5,865 bases of DNA from Erysipelotrichaceae bacterium. GTDB taxonomy: Bacteria > Bacillota_I > Bacilli_A > Erysipelotrichales > Erysipelotrichaceae. This document shows positions 1-5,325 of this stretch, piece after piece. The notes under the pieces were generated by a model. The model ran no database searches. It was not told the DNA's origin and saw nothing but the letters and a program-made list of their open reading frames with translations. The position numbers and the translations under genes were made by a program. Every line of letters begins with the position of its first letter. The stretch's first letter is position 1. The stretch spans positions 9,116 to 14,980 of the forward strand of contig JAUNJW010000016.1 in the NCBI GenBank assembly GCA_030533035.1, read 5' to 3'.

Positions 1-810
1 CGTCACCAGCACCATTTCTTCGGTGAAGATTTGTGTCTCAATGATTTCATCGCATGTATTGATGAGCTGTTCCATGCCGGAAAGTATGACGGCATAGCAA
101 TCAGTCTTCCCGGCACGGTCAATCCTGACACAGGACTGATTGTGCAGGGCGGAGCCTTGCAGTACAACAACAATGTCAATATGATTGAGCTTTTTGAAAG
201 CAGATATCATGTCCCGGTAAGCATCGAAAATGACGCAAGATGCGCAGCTCTTGCGGAAGCGGAAAACGGCGCCCTGAAAGACGAGGAGTACGGCCTTGTG
301 ATTGTGGTGGGCACAGGGATCGGATCTGCGCTGGTGCACAAAGGAGAAGTTCTCCGCGGTTCACACAATTATGCGGGTGAACTCTCTATGGCGCTTTGCG
401 GCAGTGCGCAGGATTTCGGTTTCAATATTATTTTCGGCAATCAGTGCGGCATGGAAGGATTTACACAGGTATTCAGAAATAAGCTGTCAGATCAGTCACT
501 GACAGGAGAAAGCTTTATGGCTATGGTGGAATCCGGACATGCGGAGGCTTCGGCCTTGTTTGAATCCTACTGCAGGACATTTGCGGGAGTCCTGTTTACA
601 CTGCAGTTTGCCTATGATCCCGGTAAAATCGTGATCGGCGGCGGTATCAGCGCAAATCCGCTGTTCATCGAAGGAATTCAAAAACAATTTGAACAGTTGT
701 TTTCAGTTTTCCCGTTCAAGGTAAGACATGCGGAAATTACAGCTTCTGGACAGGGAAACGATGCCAATCTCTGCGGAGCGCTGGTAAATTATTACCGCCG
801 CAGCAGGTAA
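1..810 (+). CDS. ROK-family sugar kinase or regulator, 5'-truncated by the window edge
   Basis: This is the C-terminal 269 residues of a ROK-family (repressor, ORF, kinase) protein. The frame is open from base 1, so the TTG at 31 is not taken as the start. Family members are usually about 290-320 residues, so some 30-50 residues with the first phosphate-binding loop are probably missing. Visible landmarks, counted from base 1, are: GIAISLPGTV (31-40); ENDARCAALAE (76-86), where D78 matches the catalytic Asp of ROK kinases; VVGTGIGSALVHKGEVLRG (102-120), the phosphate-binding region; AGELSM (125-130); and GGGISANP (213-220), near the nucleotide site. The usual GExGH followed by CxCGxxGCxE zinc site is not intact: the region reads GELSM and then GNQCGMEG. 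No helix-turn-helix can be judged because the N-terminus is outside. A kinase acting on a sugar such as glucose, fructose, a beta-glucoside or an amino sugar is most likely. The substrate cannot be told. It ends before an intrinsic terminator at 901-945. Confidence 0.88.
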   Translation, partial: RHQHHFFGEDLCLNDFIACIDELFHAGKYDGIAISLPGTVNPDTGLIVQGGALQYNNNVNMIELFESRYHVPVSIENDARCAALAEAENGALKDEEYGLVIVVGTGIGSALVHKGEVLRGSHNYAGELSMALCGSAQDFGFNIIFGNQCGMEGFTQVFRNKLSDQSLTGESFMAMVESGHAEASALFESYCRTFAGVLFTLQFAYDPGKIVIGGGISANPLFIEGIQKQFEQLFSVFPFKVRHAEITASGQGNDANLCGALVNYYRRSR

Positions 811-823
811 GGAACCGGTTCCT
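810..823. repeat. Perfect 14-bp palindrome directly after the ROK stop codon
   Basis: AGGAACCGGTTCCT is its own reverse complement and begins at the last base of the ROK stop codon. It has no loop and no T-run, so it is not a terminator by itself. It could be a protein binding site or chance. No other copy was noticed in the window. Confidence 0.6.
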
Positions 824-900
824 GATACCATTTTATGGATGAAAATGCATGAAATAGTACATGAATTAACTGTCAGGCGGAATAAGAAATCAGATGTTTC

Positions 901-945
901 AAAGTCCCGGCTTTCCCTCATTTTTAAGGAAAATCGGGATTTTTA
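901..945 (+). terminator. Intrinsic terminator downstream of the ROK gene
   Basis: Bases 904-916 pair with 928-940. The stem has 13 positions with two G-T wobbles and one C-A mismatch, around an 11-base loop at 917-927. Five T residues follow (940-944). The three A residues at 901-903 can extend the stem into the T-run. The position, about 90 bases after the ROK stop codon, fits the end of that transcript and isolates it from the hydrogenase gene. Confidence 0.72.
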
Positions 946-1132
946 GTGCGGCAGATTGTCAGTGCAGTCCGTATTATTTCAGCTGCCGGCCTTTGTTCAT
1001 AAAGATCTTTGGCTTCCTTGTTATTTCCGCCGGTGTGCCGTCATCATTCTGCGATCATCTGAAAAGAAAAGGCTGCCGGGGAATAAAATGCCCGCAAAAT
1101 ATCTGCTCCTGGAAAAGAGTCGAAAAAATCCA
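946..1132. other. Intergenic stretch with no recognisable gene
   Basis: This is the part of the 388-base gap (811-1198) between the ROK terminator and the hydrogenase promoter. The plus frame is open from 956 into the hydrogenase, but the peptide it would add has no Fe-S or other motif and no good ribosome binding site. On the minus strand, short open stretches of about 30-40 codons exist but lack a convincing start or ribosome binding site. Weak hairpins are possible at 949-988 (CGGCAG with CTGCCG) and 1074-1096. No known riboswitch or RNA was recognised. Confidence 0.5.
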
Positions 1133-1161
1133 TTTTTTGTTCACGGTGGATTCAGTATAAT
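1133..1161 (+). promoter_or_regulatory. Probable promoter of the hydrogenase gene
   Basis: A perfect -10 box TATAAT lies at 1156-1161, 37 bases before the chosen start codon. The -35 region is weak: a T-run at 1133-1138 sits 17 bases upstream, and TTGTTC at 1137-1142 is too close. Transcription would start near 1168, leaving a leader of about 30 bases. This supports the hydrogenase as its own transcription unit rather than part of the ROK operon. Confidence 0.55.
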
Positions 1162-1185
1162 ATGCGTGAGTAGAGAAGAAATAAA

Positions 1186-1190
1186 AGGAG
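1186..1190 (+). promoter_or_regulatory. Ribosome binding site that fixes the hydrogenase start at 1199
   Basis: AGGAG is followed by an 8-base spacer and ATG at 1199. The -10 box at 1156-1161 lies inside the longer open frame that begins at 956, so the longer protein could not be made from this promoter. Confidence 0.85.
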
Positions 1191-1198
1191 CCATAATT

Positions 1199-2683
1199 AT
1201 GATCAGAAACGATGAAGGCGCAGTCGCCCTGAAACACCGCGTTGTGGAAGGCCTTGCCCGCCTTGAATGGAATGATGCGCTGACTGAGGAAAACAAGGAA
1301 GCGCTGGCCTATGAGATTTCACCGGGTCCCCACGCCACATGGAGATGCTGCGTATACAAGGAAAGAGAAATTCTCAGATGGAGAATGCGTCTGGCATCCA
1401 ACCAGGATGCGTCTGTCACAAAGCCGGCTGACAATATCGTCCAGGTCATTGAGCCGGCATGTGAAGAGTGCCCGCTGTCCTCTTATACAGTAACGGACAA
1501 CTGCCGTCTGTGCCTTGGCAAGGCATGTATGAATTCCTGCCGTTTCGGCGCGATTTCGATGACTGAAACAAGAGCGAAGATCGATCCCAACAAGTGCCGG
1601 GAATGCGGCATGTGCGCGAATGCCTGCCCGTATGGCGCCATTGCGCACCTGATCCGTCCCTGCAAGAGACCATGCCCGGTTGACGCGATTTCCTATGATG
1701 AATACGGCATCTGTGTCATTGATGAGAAGAAGTGCATCCGCTGCGGACAGTGCATCCACTCCTGCCCGTTCGGCGCGATTGATTCCAAGGTTCATGTTCT
1801 CGATGTTATCCGCGCCATCAAAGCCGGTAAAGAAGTATATGCCATGTGCGCACCGGCAATTGAAGGCCAGTATGGTGAGAATATCTCCATGGCTTCCATC
1901 CGTTCCGCTCTGAAGAAAGTCGGCTTTACGGATATGATTGAAGTCGGTCTGGGCGGCGATATGACAGCAGCCTATGAATCCGCAGAGTGGGCGGAAGCCC
2001 TTGAGGAAGGACGCAAGATGACAACATCTTGCTGCCCGGCATTTATCAATCTGCTGATGAAGCATTATCCCGATGTATTTGAAAAGAATATGTCGAGCAT
2101 TGTTTCCCCGATGTGCGCTGTTTCAAGATTCCTGAAATCCCAGCATCCGGACTGCGTTACTGTATTCATCGGCCCGTGCATTGCCAAAAAGAGCGAATCC
2201 CAGGAGATGGGAATTGAAGGCAACGCGGATTATGTCCTGACATTCGGCGAAATGACATCCCTTCTCAAGTCAAAGGATATTGAACTTGAACCGGTTGAGG
2301 AAACATACCAGGAAGCGTCCGTACACGGCAAAGGCTTCTCAAGCAGCGGCGGCGTCGCGGCGGCTGTTCTTGAATGCATGAAGGAACGCGGCCAGAATAC
2401 CGATCAGGTCAAACTCCGCAAATGCACAGGCGGCAAAGACTGTGTTGTCGGCGTCAAGCTGCTGAGCATGGGCAGACTGCCGGAGGACTTCATCGAGGCG
2501 ATGATCTGTGAAGGCGGATGTGTCGGCGGTCCGAGCAAACACGCGGCTGAAATGGAAGTCAGAAAGGCCAGGGTGAAGCTGATCGGTGCGGCTGACAAAC
2601 GCGGTATTCTTGAAAACCTTGAAAACTATCCGATGGACGCGTTCTCCATGGTCAGAGGAGAAATGCATCCGAAAGGAAAGTAA
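1199..2683 (+). CDS. [FeFe]-hydrogenase, group B-like, with multi-cluster ferredoxin-type N-terminus
   Basis: A 494-residue iron-only hydrogenase, expected in the cytoplasm, catalysing 2H+ + 2e- <-> H2 with ferredoxin-like electron carriers. The N-terminus (residues 88-189) holds CxxC at 88/91, CxxCx4CxxxC at 102-114, CxxCxxCxxxCP at 133-143, CxxxCP at 155/159 and CxxCxxCxxxCP at 179-189. These sixteen Cys would suffice for four [4Fe-4S] clusters. The H-cluster domain has L1 TSCCPAF (276-282), L2 GPCIAKKSE (325-333) and L3 MICEGGCVGGP (435-445). By analogy with Clostridium pasteurianum CpI, C279, C327, C437 and C441 bind the H-cluster, C278 is the proton-relay Cys and K330 contacts the di-iron site. 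L3 lacks the GGGQP of group A, and L2 has Gly where CpI has Met353, which points to group B. The start at 1199 has a good ribosome binding site. No maturase (HydE, HydF, HydG) or partner subunit is in the window. It appears monocistronic. The hydrogenase call is very secure; the group B call is good; direction and role in vivo are unknown. Confidence 0.95.
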   Translation: MIRNDEGAVALKHRVVEGLARLEWNDALTEENKEALAYEISPGPHATWRCCVYKEREILRWRMRLASNQDASVTKPADNIVQVIEPACEECPLSSYTVTDNCRLCLGKACMNSCRFGAISMTETRAKIDPNKCRECGMCANACPYGAIAHLIRPCKRPCPVDAISYDEYGICVIDEKKCIRCGQCIHSCPFGAIDSKVHVLDVIRAIKAGKEVYAMCAPAIEGQYGENISMASIRSALKKVGFTDMIEVGLGGDMTAAYESAEWAEALEEGRKMTTSCCPAFINLLMKHYPDVFEKNMSSIVSPMCAVSRFLKSQHPDCVTVFIGPCIAKKSESQEMGIEGNADYVLTFGEMTSLLKSKDIELEPVEETYQEASVHGKGFSSSGGVAAAVLECMKERGQNTDQVKLRKCTGGKDCVVGVKLLSMGRLPEDFIEAMICEGGCVGGPSKHAAEMEVRKARVKLIGAADKRGILENLENYPMDAFSMVRGEMHPKGK

Positions 2684-2712
2684 AACTCAAAGCATTTATT
2701 TAAATACAGCTA

Positions 2713-2743
2713 AAAGCCCTGTGGTATATTGCCACAGGGCTTT
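2713..2743. terminator. Bidirectional intrinsic terminator between convergent genes
   Basis: A perfect 12-bp stem, AAAGCCCTGTGG (2713-2724) with its complement at 2732-2743, encloses a 7-base loop. The T-rich end of the stem reads into TTTCTTAAT on the plus strand and into CTTTTAGC on the minus strand. It lies 29 bases after the hydrogenase stop codon and 15 bases past the stop codon of the minus-strand SGNH gene, so it probably ends both transcripts. Confidence 0.9.
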
Positions 2744-2758
2744 CTTAATCAGCTTTTT

Positions 2759-3502
2759 TCAGATACGGCGAAGTAAATCTGCAATAAAACAGGACTCAAA
2801 CGCATGAGCTTTGTCATTGGGATGCGTGTTGTGAGGATAATCCACAGCCTGCTTTAACATCACGGCATGCTTGACTTCAGCGGAGATATCCGGATTCTGT
2901 GAACGGATCATGACCGGGGTAAAGCGGTCGCCGTTCATGTCAATGTAAGGAATACCGTATTTCACAGCCATATTGATCTGGACTGTTCTGTATTCTTCGC
3001 GGTCGCAGCCGTTGGAAACCAGAATGCCGAGATGGGCAAAGGGCCGGTTGACAATCAGCCAGGAAAGAACTTCATTCCACGCTCCGCAATATGTCGCAGT
3101 GCCTGTATCGTCCATTGTTCCGATGGGAATGGGACCGGTCGGATCCTCTCCGTCTTTTGCCTTTCCATGTTCATGATGGGAATCGTTAATGCCCAGGTAG
3201 ATGGTGATATAATCCGAATCTTCAGGGATATTCCGGTAATAGTATTCCGCATCCGGATCTGTAAGACTGTTGTGAAATGTATTGTCAGCAGGGTATCCGA
3301 GTGTTCTTCCGCCTTCAAAAAAGCGGTAAATTGTCATATGATTTCGTTCCGCAATGTAATAGGGATATGTTTTCGGCATGCCTTTGCAGAAACCGTCTTC
3401 AAATACATTTCCGGTGACGCCGGAAGTAAAGCTGTCACCGCATACCGCCCATTTTTTGCCGTAAAGAATATTGCCGTTATATTCTGTATAATCTTTTTCC
3501 AT
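2759..3502 (-). CDS. SGNH/GDSL-type hydrolase (putative esterase or deacetylase), cytoplasmic
   Basis: A 247-residue protein of the SGNH hydrolase superfamily, whose members cleave acyl esters of lipids, sugars or other small molecules. Block I is GDSF at 22-25, with S24 as the nucleophile. A Gly of block II lies in GGRTLGY (64-70). Block III is GIND at 104-107, with N106 as oxyanion residue. The catalytic His is most likely H227 in NTHPND (225-230). The usual block V is DxxH, but the residue three before H227 is H224. The nearest Asp, D221, is six before it, or forms DxxH with H224 instead. There is no signal peptide or membrane segment. ATG at 3502 is supported by a GGAAGG ribosome binding site at 3512-3517 with a spacer of about 9 bases. 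The gene is convergent with the hydrogenase and downstream of the esterase gene on the same strand, but a terminator lies between. Phe codons are almost all TTT, unlike the neighbouring esterase. The substrate is unknown; a carbohydrate acetyl-esterase would suit the neighbourhood. Confidence 0.85.
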   Translation of the reverse strand: MEKDYTEYNGNILYGKKWAVCGDSFTSGVTGNVFEDGFCKGMPKTYPYYIAERNHMTIYRFFEGGRTLGYPADNTFHNSLTDPDAEYYYRNIPEDSDYITIYLGINDSHHEHGKAKDGEDPTGPIPIGTMDDTGTATYCGAWNEVLSWLIVNRPFAHLGILVSNGCDREEYRTVQINMAVKYGIPYIDMNGDRFTPVMIRSQNPDISAEVKHAVMLKQAVDYPHNTHPNDKAHAFESCFIADLLRRI

Positions 3503-3531
3503 GTCTTTTTACCTTCCGGAATGCATAAGGA

Positions 3532-3560
3532 AATGTAACACAGCGCTCAGCCGAAGACAA
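3532..3560 (-). promoter_or_regulatory. Possible promoter of the SGNH gene
   Basis: On the minus strand, TTGTCT (3560-3555) and TACATT (3537-3532) are separated by 17 bases. Each matches four of six positions of the -35 and -10 consensus. It lies between the esterase terminator and the SGNH start, giving a leader of about 25 bases. Alternative low-level readthrough from the esterase gene cannot be excluded. Confidence 0.35.
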
Positions 3561-3624
3561 CACTGACCGGTTGAAAAATCAAACTGTTTACGCTGCTTCT
3601 GAAATGAAACAACGGAAAAGAAAA

Positions 3625-3656
3625 ACAATAAAACCGCCTGTGTAATACAGACGGTT
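3625..3656 (-). terminator. Intrinsic terminator of the lipoprotein esterase gene
   Basis: On the minus strand, AACCGTCTGT (3656-3647) pairs with ACAGGCGGTT (3641-3632), with one wobble and a 5-base loop. The tail reads TTTTATTG. It begins 25 bases after the esterase stop codon. The T-run is interrupted, so termination may be incomplete and allow some transcription into the SGNH gene. Confidence 0.8.
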
Positions 3657-3681
3657 CCGGATGATTATGTCAGGAAATCAA

Positions 3682-5115
3682 TTACTTGCTGTTAACAGCC
3701 CACTGCCAGATGTGTGTTCCATCTGCAGCTTCAGGGTTGTTTCTCAGTGTGTAGATCCATGACCAGTGGTCGCTGTACTTGACTTCTGTGTATTCGCCAT
3801 CCAGGTCATAGTCTTCAGCGAACTTCAGCTTGCCGCCCTGTCTTGTTTCACCGGAGATACCAGTAACTTCAGCCAGGTCAACAGTTTCGTACAGGGAAAG
3901 CTTGTACTTGTTGTCAGCTGTTTCATAAGTTGTGAAACCGGAAGCGATTCCCTTGTCGCCGTCGAAGTGTGTTTCTGTGACTTCAGCATCCTTTGTGATG
4001 ATGTTCCAGATTCTCTTGGAGCATTCTTCAGGATCGACGGAGCTGTCTGTTTCACCCTGTACGAGCCAGATCGCTGTGTCGGAGTTCAGCAGCTGGGCGA
4101 GCTCTTCGTCAGTCGGGATCGCGTCGTCAGATTCGCTTCTTGCGTTGGCAGCGTCAAGAGCAGGGCAGTTGATCATGGCAGCCTTGAACAGATCCGGATA
4201 AGCAATGATCATTCTTGTGCTCATGAATCCGCCTGCGGATGCGCCGGACAGATAAATTTCATCAGGATTGATTCCGTTTTCTTCAATGACTTTCTGGATT
4301 TCGTTGTAGCAGGGTTCAAGCAGGTTGTCCTTGATTGCGAAATACCACATATTCGGAGCCTGGAAGCACATAACACTTGCATCACCGAAGACGTCCTGAG
4401 CTTCTGTAACCCAGGCAGCGCCGCCTCTGTTTGCGAGGATCTGGGCGATATTGTTGTTTGTGTCCTTGACCGGGAAGTCGCCTTCACCATTGCCATGGAA
4501 GAAGACAATCAGCTTATCGTTGGAGCCCTTATGGAACTGATAGTTGATTTCATCCTGGACGTCTGTATAAGCAGATACTTCAGGGCAGTCGAGATCTTTG
4601 TAGGATGTGGCAGAGCATGTGTATTCGCCTGTGAACGGAAGTTCTCTGCCGTCCTTTGTGGACAGTGTGAGTTCTTTTGTCTGCTTGACTGTGAATTCAA
4701 GAACTGCAGGGTAGTTTCTGCCTTCACCCAGCCATGTGAGTGTCGGAGCCTGTGTCTGGTTGAAGTAAACTGTCAGAACGCCGCCATTGGCTTCTGTCTT
4801 GACTACTTCAAGGGGCTTTGATGCATCGTAGTAAGCGTACGGATTTCCCTTTTCAGCACCGTAGTCAACCGTGGATGTCATCATGACTTCAAATGTGTCA
4901 TTTTCAACACCGGAGACTTTCATGTCGTCGCCGAAGTTGATGACCATTCTGTCCACATACTGACCTGCGTCAGTGACAGTGGCACCCATGGTGACTTCAT
5001 AAGATGATTCGGGTTCTGCGGGAGTTTCGTCGGCTGCAGGCTGCTGCTGTGAGCATCCAGCCAGCATTGCGACCGCAATAAAAGCGGCAGCGGCTGATTT
5101 CAAAAGCTTTGTCAT
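3682..5115 (-). CDS. Secreted lipoprotein esterase, alpha/beta-hydrolase fold, EstA/PHB-depolymerase-like
   Basis: A 477-residue surface lipoprotein. Residues 1-20 form a signal peptide with two Lys, a hydrophobic stretch and the lipobox LAGC (18-21), so C21 would be lipidated after cleavage and the enzyme tethered outside the membrane. A Gln/Pro/Glu-rich linker (22-37) follows. Residues about 38-165 look beta-rich and resemble the Ig-like domain that precedes the catalytic domain in Thermotoga EstA-type esterases. The catalytic domain runs from about 190 to 477: HGNGEGD (207-213) fits the oxyanion region, GASAG (291-295) is the nucleophile elbow with S293, QGETDSSVDP (353-362) supplies D357 as the likely acid, and SDHWSW (448-453) supplies H450. 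It probably hydrolyses acyl or feruloyl/acetyl esters on polysaccharides; a peptidase of the prolyl oligopeptidase type is a weaker alternative. ATG at 5115 follows AGGAG (5127-5123) with 7 bases between. Codon choice is strongly C-ending (16 of 18 Phe are TTC), which suggests high expression. It is divergent from the GH43-like gene. Confidence 0.88.
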   Translation of the reverse strand: MTKLLKSAAAAFIAVAMLAGCSQQQPAADETPAEPESSYEVTMGATVTDAGQYVDRMVINFGDDMKVSGVENDTFEVMMTSTVDYGAEKGNPYAYYDASKPLEVVKTEANGGVLTVYFNQTQAPTLTWLGEGRNYPAVLEFTVKQTKELTLSTKDGRELPFTGEYTCSATSYKDLDCPEVSAYTDVQDEINYQFHKGSNDKLIVFFHGNGEGDFPVKDTNNNIAQILANRGGAAWVTEAQDVFGDASVMCFQAPNMWYFAIKDNLLEPCYNEIQKVIEENGINPDEIYLSGASAGGFMSTRMIIAYPDLFKAAMINCPALDAANARSESDDAIPTDEELAQLLNSDTAIWLVQGETDSSVDPEECSKRIWNIITKDAEVTETHFDGDKGIASGFTTYETADNKYKLSLYETVDLAEVTGISGETRQGGKLKFAEDYDLDGEYTEVKYSDHWSWIYTLRNNPEAADGTHIWQWAVNSK

Positions 5116-5154
5116 TTTTCCTCTCCTCTGTAAGCAAATGCTTTTTAGGATTAA

Positions 5155-5163
5155 ATTATATCA
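5155..5163 (-). promoter_or_regulatory. Extended -10 promoter of the esterase gene
   Basis: On the minus strand, a perfect TATAAT (5160-5155) is preceded by TG one base upstream (5163-5162), an extended -10 element. No good -35 box is seen. Transcription would start near 5148, giving a leader of about 33 bases with the AGGAG ribosome binding site. A short inverted repeat AAGCA-AA-TGCTT at 5132-5143 lies in this leader and could be an operator or a small hairpin. Confidence 0.65.
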
Positions 5164-5297
5164 GCATAAGCACAGAAGAATATATGACACTTCCGGCGAT
5201 TCGTTCCATTTTCAGAATGTCCCCGGTTAACGGACAGCACGAACTGCAAATGATCACTATGCGTTACAGCTCTTTTTTCCATCTGCTGAATTGCGTC

Positions 5298-5303
5298 TAT
5301 AAT
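5298..5303 (+). promoter_or_regulatory. Probable -10 box of the GH43-like gene
   Basis: A perfect TATAAT lies 22 bases before the chosen ATG. The -35 side is only a T-run (5273-5278), much as in the hydrogenase promoter. The predicted transcript would start near 5310, just ahead of the ribosome binding site. The divergent esterase promoter is about 135 bases away, so one regulator could bind between the two. Confidence 0.5.
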
Positions 5304-5310
5304 GAGTGAA

Positions 5311-5318
5311 GAGAAGGT
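5311..5318 (+). promoter_or_regulatory. Ribosome binding site that decides the GH43-like start
   Basis: GAGAAGGT precedes ATG at 5326 by 7 bases. Two other in-frame ATGs exist, at 5302 and 5320. The first overlaps the -10 box and the second is only one base from this site, so 5326 is preferred. Confidence 0.65.
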
Positions 5319-5325
5319 AATGATT

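Noticed and set aside
31..33. TTG at 31 as the true start of the ROK protein
   Set aside because: The frame is open to base 1 and the protein would lack the first ROK phosphate-binding loop, so truncation by the window edge is simpler.
1074..1096. Minus-strand terminator-like hairpin before the hydrogenase
   Set aside because: The stem is only six pairs with a bulge, and no minus-strand gene upstream needs it. Kept only as a weak remark.
1137..1154. Possible Rex-type redox operator near the hydrogenase promoter
   Set aside because: TTGTTCAC followed by GGATTCA does not form the TTGTGAA-TTCACAA type palindrome, so the match is too poor.
956..1198. N-terminal extension of the hydrogenase by 81 residues
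   Set aside because: The extension contains the TATAAT box and the AGGAG site for ATG 1199, and has no family similarity or Fe-S motif.
1319..2065. Minus-strand open frame of 248 codons opposite the hydrogenase
   Set aside because: It lies wholly inside the Fe-S and H-cluster coding region, has no ribosome binding site of note, and its translation has no recognisable motif.
3766..4821. Plus-strand open frame of 351 codons opposite the esterase gene
   Set aside because: It is antisense to a gene with a signal peptide, catalytic motifs and a ribosome binding site. Its Cys/Val/Phe-rich translation is what codon bias on the other strand would produce, and it resembles no family.
5205..5275. Catabolite-responsive element between esterase and GH43-like genes
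   Set aside because: I looked for TGWAANCGNTNWCA on both strands. The sequence near TGTAACGCAT on the minus strand is out of register with the consensus.
5302..5304. Earlier ATG for the GH43-like protein
   Set aside because: It overlaps the probable -10 box and lies upstream of the expected transcription start; ATG 5326 has a well-spaced ribosome binding site.
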